From contig JAJHZJ010000023.1 of the NCBI GenBank assembly GCA_023548195.1, forward strand, positions 1,085,636 through 1,149,635: 64,000 nt of DNA, in the 5' to 3' direction. The notes beneath the pieces are model-generated. The model had not been told where the DNA came from and did no database searches. It saw only the letters and a program-made list of their open reading frames with translations. Numbering within the stretch: position 1 is the first letter of the stretch; every line of letters begins with the position of its first letter. Positions 33,255-44,999 of the stretch are shown piece by piece. Source of the DNA: Bettongia penicillata ogilbyi (taxonomy: Eukaryota; Chordata; Mammalia; Diprotodontia; Potoroidae). The translations under genes were made by a program, and so were the position numbers.

Positions 33255-34105
33255 TGAAAATCACTGGCTGTTGATAAATGTTGGAGAAGATGTGGGAGAG
33301 TTGGAACACTAATTCATTGTTGGTGGAGCTGTGAGCTGATCCAACCATTCTGAAGAGCAATTTGGAACTATGTCCAAAAGGCTACAAAAATGTGCATACT
33401 CTTTGACCCAGTAATATTGCCTCTAGGACTATAACCCCAAGAGATCGTAAAAATGGGAAAGGGTCCCACATGTACAAAAATAGTTATAGCGGCTCTCTTT
33501 GAGGTGGCCAAGAACTAGAAATCAAGGGGATGCCCATCAATTGGGGAATGGCTGAACTAGTTGTATATATGAATGTAATGGAATACTATTGTGCTATTAG
33601 AAACAATGAACAGGAAGACTTCAGAAAGTCCTGGAAAGACTTACATGAGCTAATGCTGAGTGAAAGGAGAAGAACCAGGAGAACTTTGTACTCAGCAACA
33701 ACCACAGTGTGTGAGGAATTTTTCTCGTAGACTTAACCCTTCACAGCAATGCAAGGACCTAAAAAAATTCCCAGTGGACTTGAGACAAAATGCTTTCCAC
33801 ATCTAGAGAAAGAATTATGGAATTGGATTGCAGAATGAAGCAGACCATTTTCTCTTGTGTTTTGTTTTGTTTTGTTTTCATGGTTTCTCCCATTCGTTTT
33901 AATTCTTCTATGCAACATGACTAAGGTGAAAATGTATTTAATAAGAATATATGTGTAGAACCTATATAAGATTGCATGCTATCTCGGGGAAGGAGGTGGG
34001 AGGGAGGGGAGAAGGTGAGGGAGGAAGGGGGAAAAAATCTAAGATATATAGAAGTGATTGTAGAAAACTGAAAAAAAAATTAATTTTAAAAAAAAAAATA
34101 GAATA
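33255..34105 (+). mobile_element. L1 3' end with ORF2 C-terminus and poly-A
   Basis: The plus strand contains ORF2 C-terminal remains: 33530-33730 ends in a stop and includes MEYYCAIRNNEQ, SWKDLHELMLSERRRTRR. A 3' UTR follows with GGAGGTGGGAGGGAGGGGAG, and an A-rich tail at 34064-34114. The copy is 5' truncated. Confidence 0.88.
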
Positions 34106-34144
34106 AAAAAAAATCACTGTTTGCCCAGCAGACAAGAGCATCTT

Positions 34145-35270
34145 TCCCCCCCCAAAATTTGTTAATTTATTTGTTTTCAGTTTTCAATAATCACTTCCAC
34201 AAGTTCCAAATTTTCTCTCCTTCCCTCTCCCCTCCCTGCCCAAGACAGCATGCAGTCTTATATGGATTCTACATATGCATTCCTATTAAACACATTTTTG
34301 CATTAGTCATGTTGGATAGAAGAATTAAAACAAATGGGAGTAACCATGAGAAAAACAAAATATGACAAAGGAATCTGCTTCATTATCTCTGACCCCATAG
34401 TTCTTTCTCTGTATGTGGATGGCATTTTGCATCTTGAGTTCTTTGGAAATGTTTTGGTCCTTGCATTGTTGTGAAGGGCTGTGTCTATGAAAAACAGTCC
34501 TCGCACACTGTGGCTGTTACTGTGTACAGTGTTCTCTTGGTTCTGCTCATTTCGCTCAGAATCAGTTCATATAAGTCTTCCTAGGTATTTCTGAAATCTG
34601 CCTGTTCATCATTTCTTATAGCACAATAGTATTCTATTACATTCATATACCATAACTTGTCCAGCCATTCCCCAATTGATGGGCATCCCCTCAATTTCTA
34701 GTTCTTGGCTACCACAAAGAGAACTGCTATAATTATTTTTGTACATGTGGATCCTTTTCCCATTTTTATCATCTTTTGGGGATACGGTCCTAGAAGTGGT
34801 ATTACTGGGTCAGAGCATATGCACATTTTTGTAGCCCTTTGGGCACAGTTACAAATTGCTCTCCTGAATGGTTGGATCAGCTCACAGCTCCATCAACAAT
34901 GCATTAGTGTTCCAACTCTCCCACATCTTCTCCAACATTTATCATCTTCCTGTTTTGTCACATTAGCCAATCTGATAGGTGTGATGTGGTACCTCAGAGT
35001 TGTTTTGATTTGCATTTCTAATCAATAGTGATTTAGAGCATTTTTTCATATGACTATAGATAGCTTTAATTTCTCCCTCTGAAAACTGCCTGTTCATATC
35101 CTTTGACCACTTATCAATTGGAGAATGACTTGTATTCTTGTACATTTGACTCAGTTCTCTATATATTTTTAAAATGAGGCCTTTATCACAGACACTAGTT
35201 GTAAAAATTCTTTCCCAGTTTTCTGCTTCCCTCCTAATCTTGGTTGCATTGGCTTTGTTTCAGACAAGGG
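34145..35270 (-). mobile_element. L1 3' fragment, inverted
   Basis: AAGTTCCAAATTTTCTCTCC, GACAGCATGCAGTCTTATAT, GTATGTGGATGGCATTTTGC, AATTGATGGGCATCCCCTCA, TCTGATAGGTGTGATGTGGT are the L1 3' end in reverse. With the preceding plus copy it makes a tail-to-tail pair. Confidence 0.88.
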
Positions 35271-35279
35271 CACCTTAAA

Positions 35280-35980
35280 CTCCTAAACTTGCCATATTGA
35301 TTTACCTTAGTTTTTTTACTCAAATATGATGGGTCCTACCCATGTGGACACTCCCAGCCTTTTTTTCATACCACCATTGTGGGCAGAACATACAGATTAT
35401 GGCTCTCCATTACTATGCTCTTGAGTACAGCTCCTCTTCGTGGTTCCTGAGATCCCCCATCTTGGGTATGGCCTATTCCAAGATCCTTTTCAAAAAGACT
35501 GGAAGTCACTGAGCTAGGGAGTGTGTATTGATCGCAAGACATAGACCACATCCCATTTGTGCAGAGAGAGAGGAATGGTTCTCAGCCTGAATCTTTTTCT
35601 CAGTGGATCCTTTCATACTTCAGACACTAGAGAGGCTCTATGTCAAAATTCTTTGGATTCACCTTTGAGCTACAGGGCTCAGGGTTGCCAAACTATGCAT
35701 ATGACCATTTCTGACCTCAGAGTGTCAGGGTGGTCGGGTGCTAACTTGTAACTTGCTTCCTTTGGAACTCTGTCAGGACTTTGAAGAGTCTGAGTTGGTA
35801 TGACTTGATCCCATATGTCAATTCAGGTCTGAATATGCCAGGGTGGTAGTGCCCACCTCCTTGGAATATATACTCCTTCCCCAAGGAAACTCTAAACTCA
35901 CTCTGATAAAACCCAGTATGGGTGGTCCTTCTCAGTCCACAAAATCTTAACCCCTATATAATCTCCCTGGTCTCCCAATC
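35280..35980. other. Unassigned sequence between L1 and L2
   Basis: No gene or named repeat is recognised. The text has no long ORF. Confidence 0.4.
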
Positions 35981-35984
35981 TCAG

Positions 35985-36535
35985 ATCTCTCCCTTCTCTG
36001 ATCCACCTTCCAACAGTTGCCAAAGTGATTATCTTAAAGCTCACATCTGAACATGCTGTTCTCTGCTCAATAAACTCCAGTGGCACTAATTTGAAATATG
36101 AACTACTCAGTTTGGCTTTTAAAGCCACAATCTGACCGTGACCTCCTTCCTTGTCTTCACACAGAGTCCAGCTAAACTTGCCTTTTTGCTGGTCTTCATA
36201 CCGCATAATCCATCTCCTATTCTTGAACCTCTGCACTGGCTCTGTCCCATACCCAAAATCCATTCCCTATCCCCCTCTGTCTTTTAGACTCTCTAGTTTA
36301 CTTCAAAACTCTGTTCAAGCATGGCCTTCTAGATGAGATCTTTCCTGATTCCTTTAACAGATAGTGCCTTCCCACCCAAAACGGCCTTGTATTATTTGTA
36401 TTTGTTGTTGGTTTTATATGTACATATTGTCTCCATCAATGGAATTAACCTCCTGTCAGGGCCTTATTTCCCTTCTTATCTTCAGTGCTGAGCACATAGT
36501 TGATGCTTAATAAATGTTTGTGAGTTGGGTTGATT
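35985..36535 (+). mobile_element. L2 3' end
   Basis: AATAAACTCCAGTGGCACTA, TTTGGCTTTTAAAGCCACAA, CTTCAAAACTCTGTTCAAGC, GAGCACATAGTTGATGCTTA, ATAAATGTTTGTGAGTTGGG give the complete 3' end of L2. Confidence 0.8.
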
Positions 36536-36639
36536 GCTTGGCTGTTAGAGTTATATGCTGCAAGAGTTCTTCAAGAAATGACTAGAATGCAATAGATCCA
36601 TTGTCCAATGCAACTGAATGTCTTCAAGGGAAGGGGAAG

Positions 36640-36715
36640 GGAATAAGTATTTATTAGCCACCTACTATGTGCCAGGCACTATGCTAAGCACTTTACAAGT
36701 ATGATCTTCAAATGG
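36640..36715 (-). repeat. L2/MIR tail fragment
   Basis: AAGTATTTATTAGCCACCTA, CTATGTGCCAGGCACTATGC, TAAGCACTTTACAAGTATG. Confidence 0.75.
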
Positions 36716-37019
36716 TCAAAGGCCATCCTCAGTCCTTACTGTCACTACTGCATGGGGTCTTATGGGTCCTGGGGGAAAGGCTAATGAGCCTGGGGTTAAG
36801 TTCTTCAGAACCTAGAACAGCCACAGTCCTGACTCCCTCTCTCTTTTCTGGTGTCAGTCCTGTGGACTTCAGCATCTGACAAAGCATCAAAATGCCTACC
36901 CTTGGGTAGAACTCACTGAGGTAATGGGGAAAGAATGAGAGAAGGCCCAACTATCCTACAGAGCATGTGCACTATTGTCAGCTGTGTGCTTGGCTTGCTC
37001 CTGGATCAATGGAGATTGT

Positions 37020-37885
37020 TTTTATTTTTTTAAAAATTATTTTTTCCACTTAATGCCATTTTGTCTTTTCCAGTTACATGTAAAGATAGCTTTCAACAGT
37101 CACTTTTATAAGATTTTGAATTCCAAATTTTTTCTCCCTCCCTCTCATCCTCCCTCCCCAAGATGGCAAGCAATCTGACATAGGCTATACTTGTACAATT
37201 ATATTAGACACATTTCCACATTAGTCGTGTTGTAAAGAAGAATTAGAACAAAAGGGAGAAACCACAAGAAAGAAAACAAAACAATGAGAAAGAGAAAAAT
37301 GTTTTGATCTGCATTCAGACTCCATAGTTTTTTCTCTGGATGTGGATAGTATTTTCCATCATGAGTCTTTTTGCATTGTTTTAGGGCATTGCATTGCTGA
37401 GAAGAGCTAAGTTTATCAAAGTTGTTCATTGTATAATATTGTTGTTACTGTGTATGATGTTCTCCTCATTCTGCTCATATCATTCAACAATTTTTCATTT
37501 AAGTCTAGGTTTTTCTGAGACCTACTTGCTCATCATTTCTTATGGCACAATAGTATTCTGTCACATTCACATCAACCATTCCCTGATTGATGGGCATCCA
37601 CTGAATGTCCAGTTCTTTGCCACCACAAAAAGAGCTGCTATAAATATTTTTGTACCTGTGAAACCTTTTCCCTTTTTTTATGATCTCTTTGGGATACAGA
37701 CTTAGAGATATTACTAGATCAAAGGGTACGCACATTTTTATAGCTCTTTGGGCATAGTTCCAAATTGCTCTCCAGAATGGTTAGATCAGTTCACAATAAT
37801 GCATTAGTGTTTCAAATTTTCCACATCTTCTCCAACATTTGTCATTTGCCTTTTTTGGTCATATTAGTCGATTGGATAGGTGTGA
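37020..37885 (-). mobile_element. L1 3' fragment, inverted
   Basis: TTTCCACTTAATGCCATTTT, AAGATGGCAAGCAATCTGAC, TGGATGTGGATAGTATTTTC, TTGATGGGCATCCACTGAAT. Minus-strand 37735-37505 retains FCGGKELDIQWMPINQGM and EYYCAIRNDEQ. Confidence 0.85.
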
Positions 37886-38640
37886 GTACACTGGAAATTT
37901 TGAAGAGGGCAGGGTCAGTTGAATGATGAAGTTGGAAGCCAGATTGCAGAAAGTTTAGAAGAAAGAGAGGAGAGCAAGTGTAAATAGCTTTCTTGTGAAG
38001 TTTTTAGCCTAGAAGGGGAGGACAGATATAGGAAGATAGCTAGCAGGGATAATTGAATCAGGTGTGGCTTTCTGGAGACTGGGAGAGGAGTGTTGGGAGG
38101 CAGCAGAGAAGCAGCCAGTAGACAGGGAATGATTAGAGATTGGTATGAGTATGGGAATGAGAGAGGAGGCAATCTGCTGGAAAAAAAATGGGATGGGATC
38201 AGTTGTTCATGTTGGCCTTGGTTAGGAGAATGGCAGCCTCATTCTGGGAGACTGGTTGAACAAAGAGATAACAGGGAAAGATGTTTTAATGATATGAAAC
38301 AGGGAGAAAAGAAAACAGTTTTTTTTAGTGAATTACAGAGGCATCTTCAACTGAGAAAGTGAAAGAGGTTTGGAAAGAGAAAAAAAGGGTTGGAAAAGCT
38401 GCTGTGGTGAGTGGGATAGTGAATCAGTTAGGGAAATATCAAAAGATTGCTTTTCTACGGTGAAGACCCAGGTGAGATTATGTAACTAACATACATTTGG
38501 AGTGACTCCAGTTAGCCTGGTTTCATGATCTTCTCCAGCTTTGTTCAGCAACACGTGAATAGAAGAGACAGCAGGAGATGGTGGGAGTCATCCAAGACTG
38601 GGGCTTGGCAGTACGTGTTGGGAGACAGGACTTTATCTTG
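37886..38640 (-). mobile_element. L2-type LINE internal fragment (RT-region)
   Basis: GAAGTTGGAAGCCAGATTGC is the reverse of the conserved L2 RT stretch encoding LQSGF. It continues with AATCTGCTGGAAAAAAAATG and GTGGGAGTCATCCAAGACTG, parallel to 50010-50740 in the longer copy. Reading frames are broken. Confidence 0.65.
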
Positions 38641-38649
38641 GAGGTGGTG

Positions 38650-39200
38650 GTTGGTTATTGTCCTTCATTCTTGAAGGGTATCGAAATGACAACACTATGT
38701 TACGGCCAAGTTACAGTGTGTCCAGTATTAGAGTCAAGTTACAGTGTGTTCAGACCCATAAGAACTTGGAATGTTGTACCACACTTTGGGCACAAATGGT
38801 CCACGTGAACATTTGAGGTGGATTCTCTAAATTTGTGCCTCTCACATTTTTTTTTTTTGAGCTACTTCAATTCTGCTTTGCTCAAAGAGCACAGCACCTT
38901 CTCTGATGAGGGCATGCCATGCTGGACATTCCTTTGTCAGGGTCTTCCATGTCAGGCAATCAATTACAAAGTTCTTCAGAGAGACTTGATGGTGTCCTTG
39001 TATCACTTCTTCTGACCTCCATGTGAACACTTGCCTTGTATGAGGTCTCCTGTAATATTGTGCATATTTGGCATTTGAACAACTTGGCTAGCAGTGGGGA
39101 GCCACTGAAAGCTTTTGAGGAGGATAGAAAGGGAAACATAGTAGGAATATCTCTGTATCAACCTCCTTTCATGCCTTATCATGGAATGGAGGAAGGAAAG
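38650..39200 (-). mobile_element. RTE-type LINE 3' end with RT C-terminal remains
   Basis: The minus strand encodes, in two frames, CSHGGQKK near 39010 and VSLKNFVIDCLTWKTLTKEC, then HALIREGAVLFEQSRIEVAQ (39030-38842). This is the C-terminal tail of RTE-clade reverse transcriptases (GGQKKRYKD.LK.SLK.F). The left end GTCCTTCATTCTTGAAGG is the element's 3' terminus and is shared with the family at 48295, 54488 and 60753. Confidence 0.75.
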
Positions 39201-39224
39201 AAGACAAAGGAAGAAAAGTTTGAA

Positions 39225-39321
39225 ACAAGCATTTATTAAGTTCTTACTCTGTTCCAAGCACTATTGTTAAGCACTGGGAATACCAGTCCAAGCAAAAATA
39301 TAGTCCTCTGCCCTCAAGGAG

Positions 39322-39374
<53 letters not shown>

Positions 39375-39375
39375 G
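39225..39375 (-). repeat. L2 tail followed by (AT)n
   Basis: AAGCATTTATTAAGTTCTTA, CTGTTCCAAGCACTATTGTT, CCCTCAAGGAGCTTTTATAT run into a 50-bp TA dinucleotide repeat (39326-39375). Confidence 0.8.
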
Positions 39376-40195
39376 ATTCTATATATTTTTAACACTCTTT
39401 TCTTCTTAAATTTTGAGTTCCAAGTTCTCTTTTCCTCCCATTCCTCTACCCACTGAGAAGGCAAACAACATGCTATCAGTTATATGTTAAATTGTTCAAA
39501 ATATATTTCTGTATTAGCCATATTGCAAAAAAGGTAAAAGTAATAAAGTGAGAAAATTATACTTCAATTTGAATTCAGAATTCATTAATTCTCTCTCTGG
39601 AGATGGATAGCATTTTTTCCTCATGAGTCCTTTGGAAATGTCTTGGATCACTGTTATCACTTGGATCAGAGTAGCCAAGTCTTTCACAGTTGATCATCAT
39701 TCCGATATTGTTGTTATTGTGCACCATAGTCTCTTACTTCATTTTGCATCAGTTCATGTATGTTTTCCTAGGTTTTTCTGAATCCACCCTCCTCATCACT
39801 TCTTATAGCCCAATAGTACTCCATCACAATCATATGCCACAATTTGTTGAGCCATTCCTCAGTTGATGAGTATCCCCCAGTTTCCAATTCTTTGCCATCT
39901 CAAAAAGAGCTGCTATAAATAGTTTTGTACTTTTACTTTTTCTTTGATCTCTTTTGGACACAGACCTAGTAGTGGTATTGCTGAAACAAGGGTATACACA
40001 GTTTTATAGCCCTTTGGGCACGGTTCCTCATTGCTTTCCAGAATGATTGGATCTGTTCATAATTCTACCAACAATGCATCAGTGTACCTATTTTCCCACT
40101 CCCCCTCCAACATTTGTCATTTTCTTTTTTTGTCATGTTAGCCAATCTGATAGGCATTAGTTGGTACCTCAGAGTTGTTTTAATTTGCATTTTCC
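39376..40195 (-). mobile_element. L1 3' fragment, inverted
   Basis: TTTTGAGTTCCAAGTTCTCT, GAAGGCAAACAACATGCTAT, GGAGATGGATAGCATTTTTT, AAAAAGAGCTGCTATAAATA, GATAGGCATTAGTTGGTACC. Confidence 0.85.
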
Positions 40196-40199
40196 TCCT

Positions 40200-41040
40200 C
40201 CCACTAAGCAGAGGACACCACTTCCGACTTTTCAGAGCCAAGAGATGTCATCAATTGCCCTTCCCATCTTCTCAACCATGTCACACTACACATTCCTTCT
40301 TCATCACTCATTGTCTATTTTTGCTACAGTCTCAAATGAACAAGTGAGTCTTCTGTTTGCAAAGGCCAACTCATTCACTTGAGGTCTTGCCTCTGTCCTT
40401 CAGGCACTTGCCCCTGCCATCATTCAGTTCCTTTTTCCTCTTCTTATCCACTGGTGCTTTCCCTGATGTCTTAAAAATGCTCAGGTTTCTCTACCCTCCC
40501 CCTTTAAAAAAACCAAAAGCCTCTCACTTGTCTATCTTCTATGTCTTCTTTCTTATAGTCACACCCTTAGAAAAAAGCGACCTATACATGTGTCCTCACC
40601 TCCCATTCACTCCCTTTTTGTTTTTTTAAACTGATGTCTTTTGTTTTTAATATCCCACTAATTTCTACATATACCCTTCTCCTATCCCTTACCCAATGAG
40701 CCTTCCCTTCAACCAAAAATTCAAAACAATCCAGCAAAGCCGAATGACACAGTGACCCTGTGTGACTTGCATAGATGTCATTCCATACCCATGGTCCCCC
40801 CCTCTCTGTTTTTTCTTCTGTTCTCTGACCTGCCTGGCTTGGTCACTTTCAGATTTATTATTTCCATTGAAATTATTGAAGTCTTTGTTCCCATGCACTT
40901 CTCTCTTAAAAGGAAGAAATCATTGTGATCCTCTGATGTTTTTTATATCATCTTTATTTCAGAAATGTTCCCTCTCCATCCCCCAAACCCTATTTACTTC
41001 TCAGTCCCTTGAGGTCTGGTTTTTGACCTCATCCCTTGAC
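40200..41040 (+). pseudogene. L2-type LINE reverse-transcriptase fragment
   Basis: The plus strand reads NEQVSLLFAKANSF (40335-40380) and TGAFPDVLKMLRFLYPPPLK (40455-40515), matching the L2 RT order E(E)VS.LL.KA.P and TGTFPS.LKHA.V.PLLKKP. The frames are shifted between them, so this is a fossil. Later bases (40620-41040) belong to the same or a neighbouring old repeat but are too decayed to place. Confidence 0.55.
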
Positions 41041-41059
41041 TGAAGCTATTGGAGCTCTT

Positions 41060-41420
41060 TCAACCAATTCAACAAACATTTATGGAGTATCTACTGTATA
41101 CCAGGCTTTGTGCTAGACCCTGGAAACACACAGAGAAAAGTACAACAGTTCCTCCCCTCAGGGACCACCATACAAAAACATTGGACCTGGAGGAGGCCTT
41201 AAGAGAGCTTGACCGGCTAACGACATGATCCCCTTGGGGAAAGGTTCCCCATAGAAGATGGCTCAGGGGTTGTGCCTTGAAGGGAGCTGGGCATTCTAAG
41301 GGGATGGCACAATAGTGCTGACTTTGACCGAAAGGCAGAGAGAAGAATGGGCAGTGAGCATGAAAACTCAGCCTCCCTCCACATTATGGAGGGCTTGTTA
41401 ACCACTATCTCTGCTGACCT
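41060..41420 (-). mobile_element. L2 3' end, inverted
   Basis: ACAAACATTTATGGAGTATC, TACCAGGCTTTGTGCTAGAC, CTCCCCTCAGGGACC, GTGCCTTGAAGGGAGCTGGG follow the inverted L2 3' end. Confidence 0.65.
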
Positions 41421-41440
41421 TCTCTCAGTTCCTGTTCTAC

Positions 41441-41570
41441 AGGGTGTCCCAAAAGTCTCAGTGAAGTTTAAGCTCTTGAAGTTCAAGTTCAGGGTGTCCC
41501 CAAAGTCTTAGTGCAGTATTAAGCTTTAATACCATTATTTGACTTTTTGGGACAACATACACTTGACTTC
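41441..41570. mobile_element. mariner-type MITE remnants
   Basis: ACAGGGTGTCCCAAAAGTCT at 41441 is a typical mariner inverted terminus, repeated at 41489 as CAGGGTGTCCCCAAAGTCTT, with the complementary end TTTTTGGGACAAC near 41547. The double start suggests one copy inside or beside another, or an internal duplication. Confidence 0.65.
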
Positions 41571-41724
41571 TCTGTGGTTTTTGTTGTTGACCATGTCCAT
41601 CTCCTGGGCACACCCATGACTTGGTGGTTAATGCTTGAGGGCATGTCTGAGTAGGTGCAGGTTACAGGGACTGTCGTTTTTCAAAATATGTAGTAACTAC
41701 TTACTAAATGGGAGATACTTACTA

Positions 41725-41990
41725 AATGGGTATAGTGTATAGAACCGATGTTTTTCCTGGAGTCAGGAAGACCTGAGTTCAAATCCAGCCTTAAAAACTT
41801 TCTAGCTATGTGACCTTAGGCAAATCACTTAACCTCTCTCTGCCTCAGTTTCCTCATCTGTAAAGTGAGGATAATAATAGCACCTACCTTGTAGGATTGT
41901 TATGAGGATTAAGTGAGAGAGTATTTGTAAAGGGTTTAGCACAATGCCTGACACATAGTAGGTGCTTAATAAATGCTTATTTGTTGGGAG
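41725..41990 (+). repeat. MIR-like SINE
   Basis: GAGTCAGGAAGACCTGAGTT, CAAATCCAGCCTTAAAAACT, TGCCTCAGTTTCCTCATCTG, ATAATAGCACCTACCTTGTA, GGTGCTTAATAAATGCTTAT form a well-kept copy. Confidence 0.85.
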
Positions 41991-42240
41991 ACTGTGTGGT
42001 TCATTGGTCAGTGTTAGTCTTGGAGACATTGACTTCAAATCCCACTTCATATACTTTCTAGCTATATGACCCTGGGCAAGTCACTCAATTCTCTGAGGCT
42101 CAATTTCTTTATCTAAAAAATAGGAATAAAAATAGTACCTACCAAAAACAGCACCTAAGATTGTCAGGATCAGATGAGATAACATATGTAAATTGCTTTC
42201 CAAACTTTAAAGCACCCTATCAGTGTCTGACATTTTACAA
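41991..42240 (+). repeat. MIR-like SINE
   Basis: GACTGTGTGGTTCATTGGTC, TTGACTTCAAATCCCACTTC, GACCCTGGGCAAGTCACTCA, ATGAGATAACATATGTAAAT. It directly follows the previous SINE head to tail. Confidence 0.75.
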
Positions 42241-43369
42241 TTACTAAAAGTTTAATAATTAAATAGCATTATGAGACTTGGGTTTCACTTACATGTTCTC
42301 TCCCAAAGCCATCCTTAGGAGATCAGGCCAGAAGGCAGGACATTCCCAAATTTAGGCTCAGACTCCTCTCCCCTAGCCCCAAAGGCAGGCCTTACAGCAG
42401 GGTCCTTGCAGGTCTATTTCCTTTGGCCCCTTGGTGAGAGCCTTAGCTTAGGCCTACTGCTTTTATAGTGTGTACTTGCTGTATTTGTTTATTTCAAAGT
42501 TATTAAAATTTATTTTTTAGTCATTTTAAAAATATTCATTTAAAAAATTTTCAGTTCTTAATTCTTTCCCTTCCATTCCCTCTCCCCTCCCCCAGTTAAG
42601 AAGGCAAGAAATATGACACCATTATACACATGAAGTCCTGTAAATCATATTTCCATACGTCATGTTGGGAAACAAAAAAAAAAAACAAGCAAAGTAAAGA
42701 AAGGTGGGGGAAGTGTATGTCAGTCGGCACTCAGAGTTCATCAGTTCTCTTTCTGAAGGTGGATAGCATTTTTCATTATGAATCCTTCGGAATTATTGTG
42801 GATCATTTTTTTTTATCAGAGTAGCCAAGTCTTTCACAGCTGATCATTCTATAATATTGCTATTACTGTGTGTACTTCTCTTGGTTCTGCTCATTTCACT
42901 TTGCATTAGTTCGTATATAAGTCTTTCCAGATTTTTCTGAAATCATCCTGTTTTTCATTTCTTGAAGAACAAGAGTATTCCATCACAATCATGTATCATA
43001 ATTTGTTCAGTAATTCCTCAATTGATGAATATCCTCTCATTTTCTAATTCTTAGCCTCAACAAAAAGAGTTGCTATAAATATTTTTTGTGCATGTAAGTT
43101 TTTTTCCCCTTTTCTTTGATCTCTTTTGTATACAGACCTAGTAATGGCATTTCTGGGTCACAGGGAAAGCACAATTTTATAGCCATTCAGCCATAGTTTC
43201 AAATTGCTCTCCAAAATGGTTGGATCAGTTTACAACTCAGCCAACAGTGCATCAGGGTCCCTGTTTTCCCCTATCCCCTCTGGGATTTGTGATTTTCCTT
43301 TTTTTGTCATATTAGCCAATCTGATAGGTGTACATGGTACCTCAGAGTTGTTCATTTCTCTACTTATTT

Positions 43370-43565
43370 AGCGTATTAATTTGTTATTAATTATTAATTT
43401 AGTATATTATTATATAATAATTATATTTTACATTTTATTTATATATTTATATAATTTTATATAGTATTTATTTTATATACCATTTATATTTATATAATTA
43501 CATTATAATATGTAAAATGTATTTTACATATTATATAATAATTATTATTAATTATTAATTTAGAG
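43370..43565. repeat. A/T-only low-complexity block inside L1
   Basis: The block is made of TATATAATTAT, TTAATTATTAATTTAG and similar words with partial inverted repeats. Intact L1 copies nearby have no such segment between TTAATTTGCATTTCTC and TAGAGCATTTTTT. Confidence 0.7.
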
Positions 43566-44116
43566 CATTTTTTTCACATGATTATTGATAGCTTTTATTT
43601 ATTTATTTATTTTGAAAACTGCCTGTTCATATCCTTTGAGCATTTATCAGTTGGGAGATGCCTATTATTTTTATTCATTTGGCTTGGTTCCCTATAAATT
43701 TGAGAAATGAGACCTTTATATAGACTTTAGTATAAAATTTTCTCCCAGCTTCCTGCTATCCTTCTAATTTTATCTGCACTAGGTGTTGTGTGTGTGTTTG
43801 TAAAACCCTTTTAATTTCATGTAATTGAGATTATCCATTTTACTTCCCATGATCCTCTCTATTTCTTGTTTGGTCATAAACTCTTCCCTTATCCATAGAT
43901 CTTCCAGGTAAGTTTTTCCATGCTTTTCTAATTATCTTATGATATCACCCTTTATGTCTGAATCAAGTACTCATTTTGACCTTATCTTGGTATATAGTGT
44001 GAGATGTTGGTCTATACCTAGGTTCTGCCAAACTGCTCTCCAGTTTTCCCAGGAGTTTTTGTCAAATAGTGAGTTCTTGCCCAAAAGTTTGGATCTTTGG
44101 GTTTATCAAACTCTAG

Positions 44117-44363
44117 AATGGGTATATCTTGCTCAAAGTGAGAATGTGATATAACCTTAGCCTGAAAGGGCCAGGGTCTCACATTGCATCCTAGGCCATC
44201 TCCAGTCATCCTGATAAATATCAGGCCACTGCACCCAGATGGCTCAGGAGAAGAAAGTGAGGTTGGTGACCTTGCACAGCCCTCCCTCACTCAAATCAAA
44301 GTCAACTGCAAGTCATGCCATCATCTTGATGTCATGGCCCTGTTCAAGAATGAAGGAGAAACA
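44117..44363 (+). mobile_element. RTE-linked interspersed element, inserted in L1
   Basis: The element, plus-oriented, reads GGCCATCTCCAGTCATCCTG, GCACCCAGATGGCTCAGGAG, AGTGAGGTTGGTGACCTTGC, ATGTCATGGCCCTGTTCAAG, AATGAAGGAGAAACA: the reverse complement of the copies at 54488 and 60753. Confidence 0.75.
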
Positions 44364-44697
44364 CAAGATTACTATGGTCATTTATTACTAAGTATTGTGT
44401 ACTTAATCTATTCCACTGATTCATCACTCTATTTCTTAGCCAGTACTGGATTGTTTTGATGATTACAGCTTTATAATCTGGTACTGCTAGGCCACCTTCC
44501 TTCACCTTTTTTTTTCATTGATTCCCTTGATATTTCTGACCTTTTGTTCCTCCAGATGACTTTTGTTATTATTCTTTCTAAATCTACACAATAGTATAGA
44601 TAGTAGTCTATAGTAGCTCTATGCAATAGTATAGAGTGGTAGTCTGACTGGTGTGGCACTGAATAAGTAAATTAATTTAGGCAATATTGTCATTTTT

Positions 44698-44926
44698 GAG
44701 GGCAGCTAGGTGGTGCAACGGATAGAGTGCTGGCCCTAGAGTCAGGAGGACCTGTGTTCAGATTTGACCGTAGACACTTACTAGCTGTGTGACCATGTGC
44801 CCATGTCACTTAATCGCTGCCCTAATCTCCTGGAGAAGGAAATGGCAAACCACTCTAGTATCTTTGCTAAGAAAACCCCAAATGGCTCACGGAGAGTAGT
44901 AGGACATGACAAAACAGCAACAAAAC
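44698..44926 (+). mobile_element. tRNA/RTE-tailed SINE with 12-bp target duplication
   Basis: GGGCAGCTAGGTGGTGCAAC, TAGAGTCAGGAGGACC, CTAGCTGTGTGACC, GGAGAAGGAAATGGCAAACC, ACTCTAGTATCTTTGC, AAATGGCTCACGGAGAGTAG, AACAGCAACAAAAC. ATTGTCATTTTT at 44686-44697 and again at 44927-44938 is the target duplication in L1. This is one of the youngest-looking insertions. Confidence 0.93.
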
Positions 44927-44999
44927 ATTGTCATTTTTATCATATTGATTCCTTGCCATCTTGATCAGGAAAGCTTTCTTAGGTAAGCTTCCAGAGGGC

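Larger units (their letters stand above)
42490..44980 (-). mobile_element. L1 fragment (3' UTR to ORF2), with three interruptions
   Basis: Reverse-oriented L1 from the tail (TCCCCTCCCCCAGTTAAGAA) through the ORF2 C-terminal region. It is interrupted by an A/T-only block (43370-43565), by the RTE-linked element (44117-44363) and by a SINE (44698-44926), and resumes in register after each, for example ACTATGGTCATTTATTACTA at 44370 and ATCATATTGATTCC at 44939. Confidence 0.85.
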
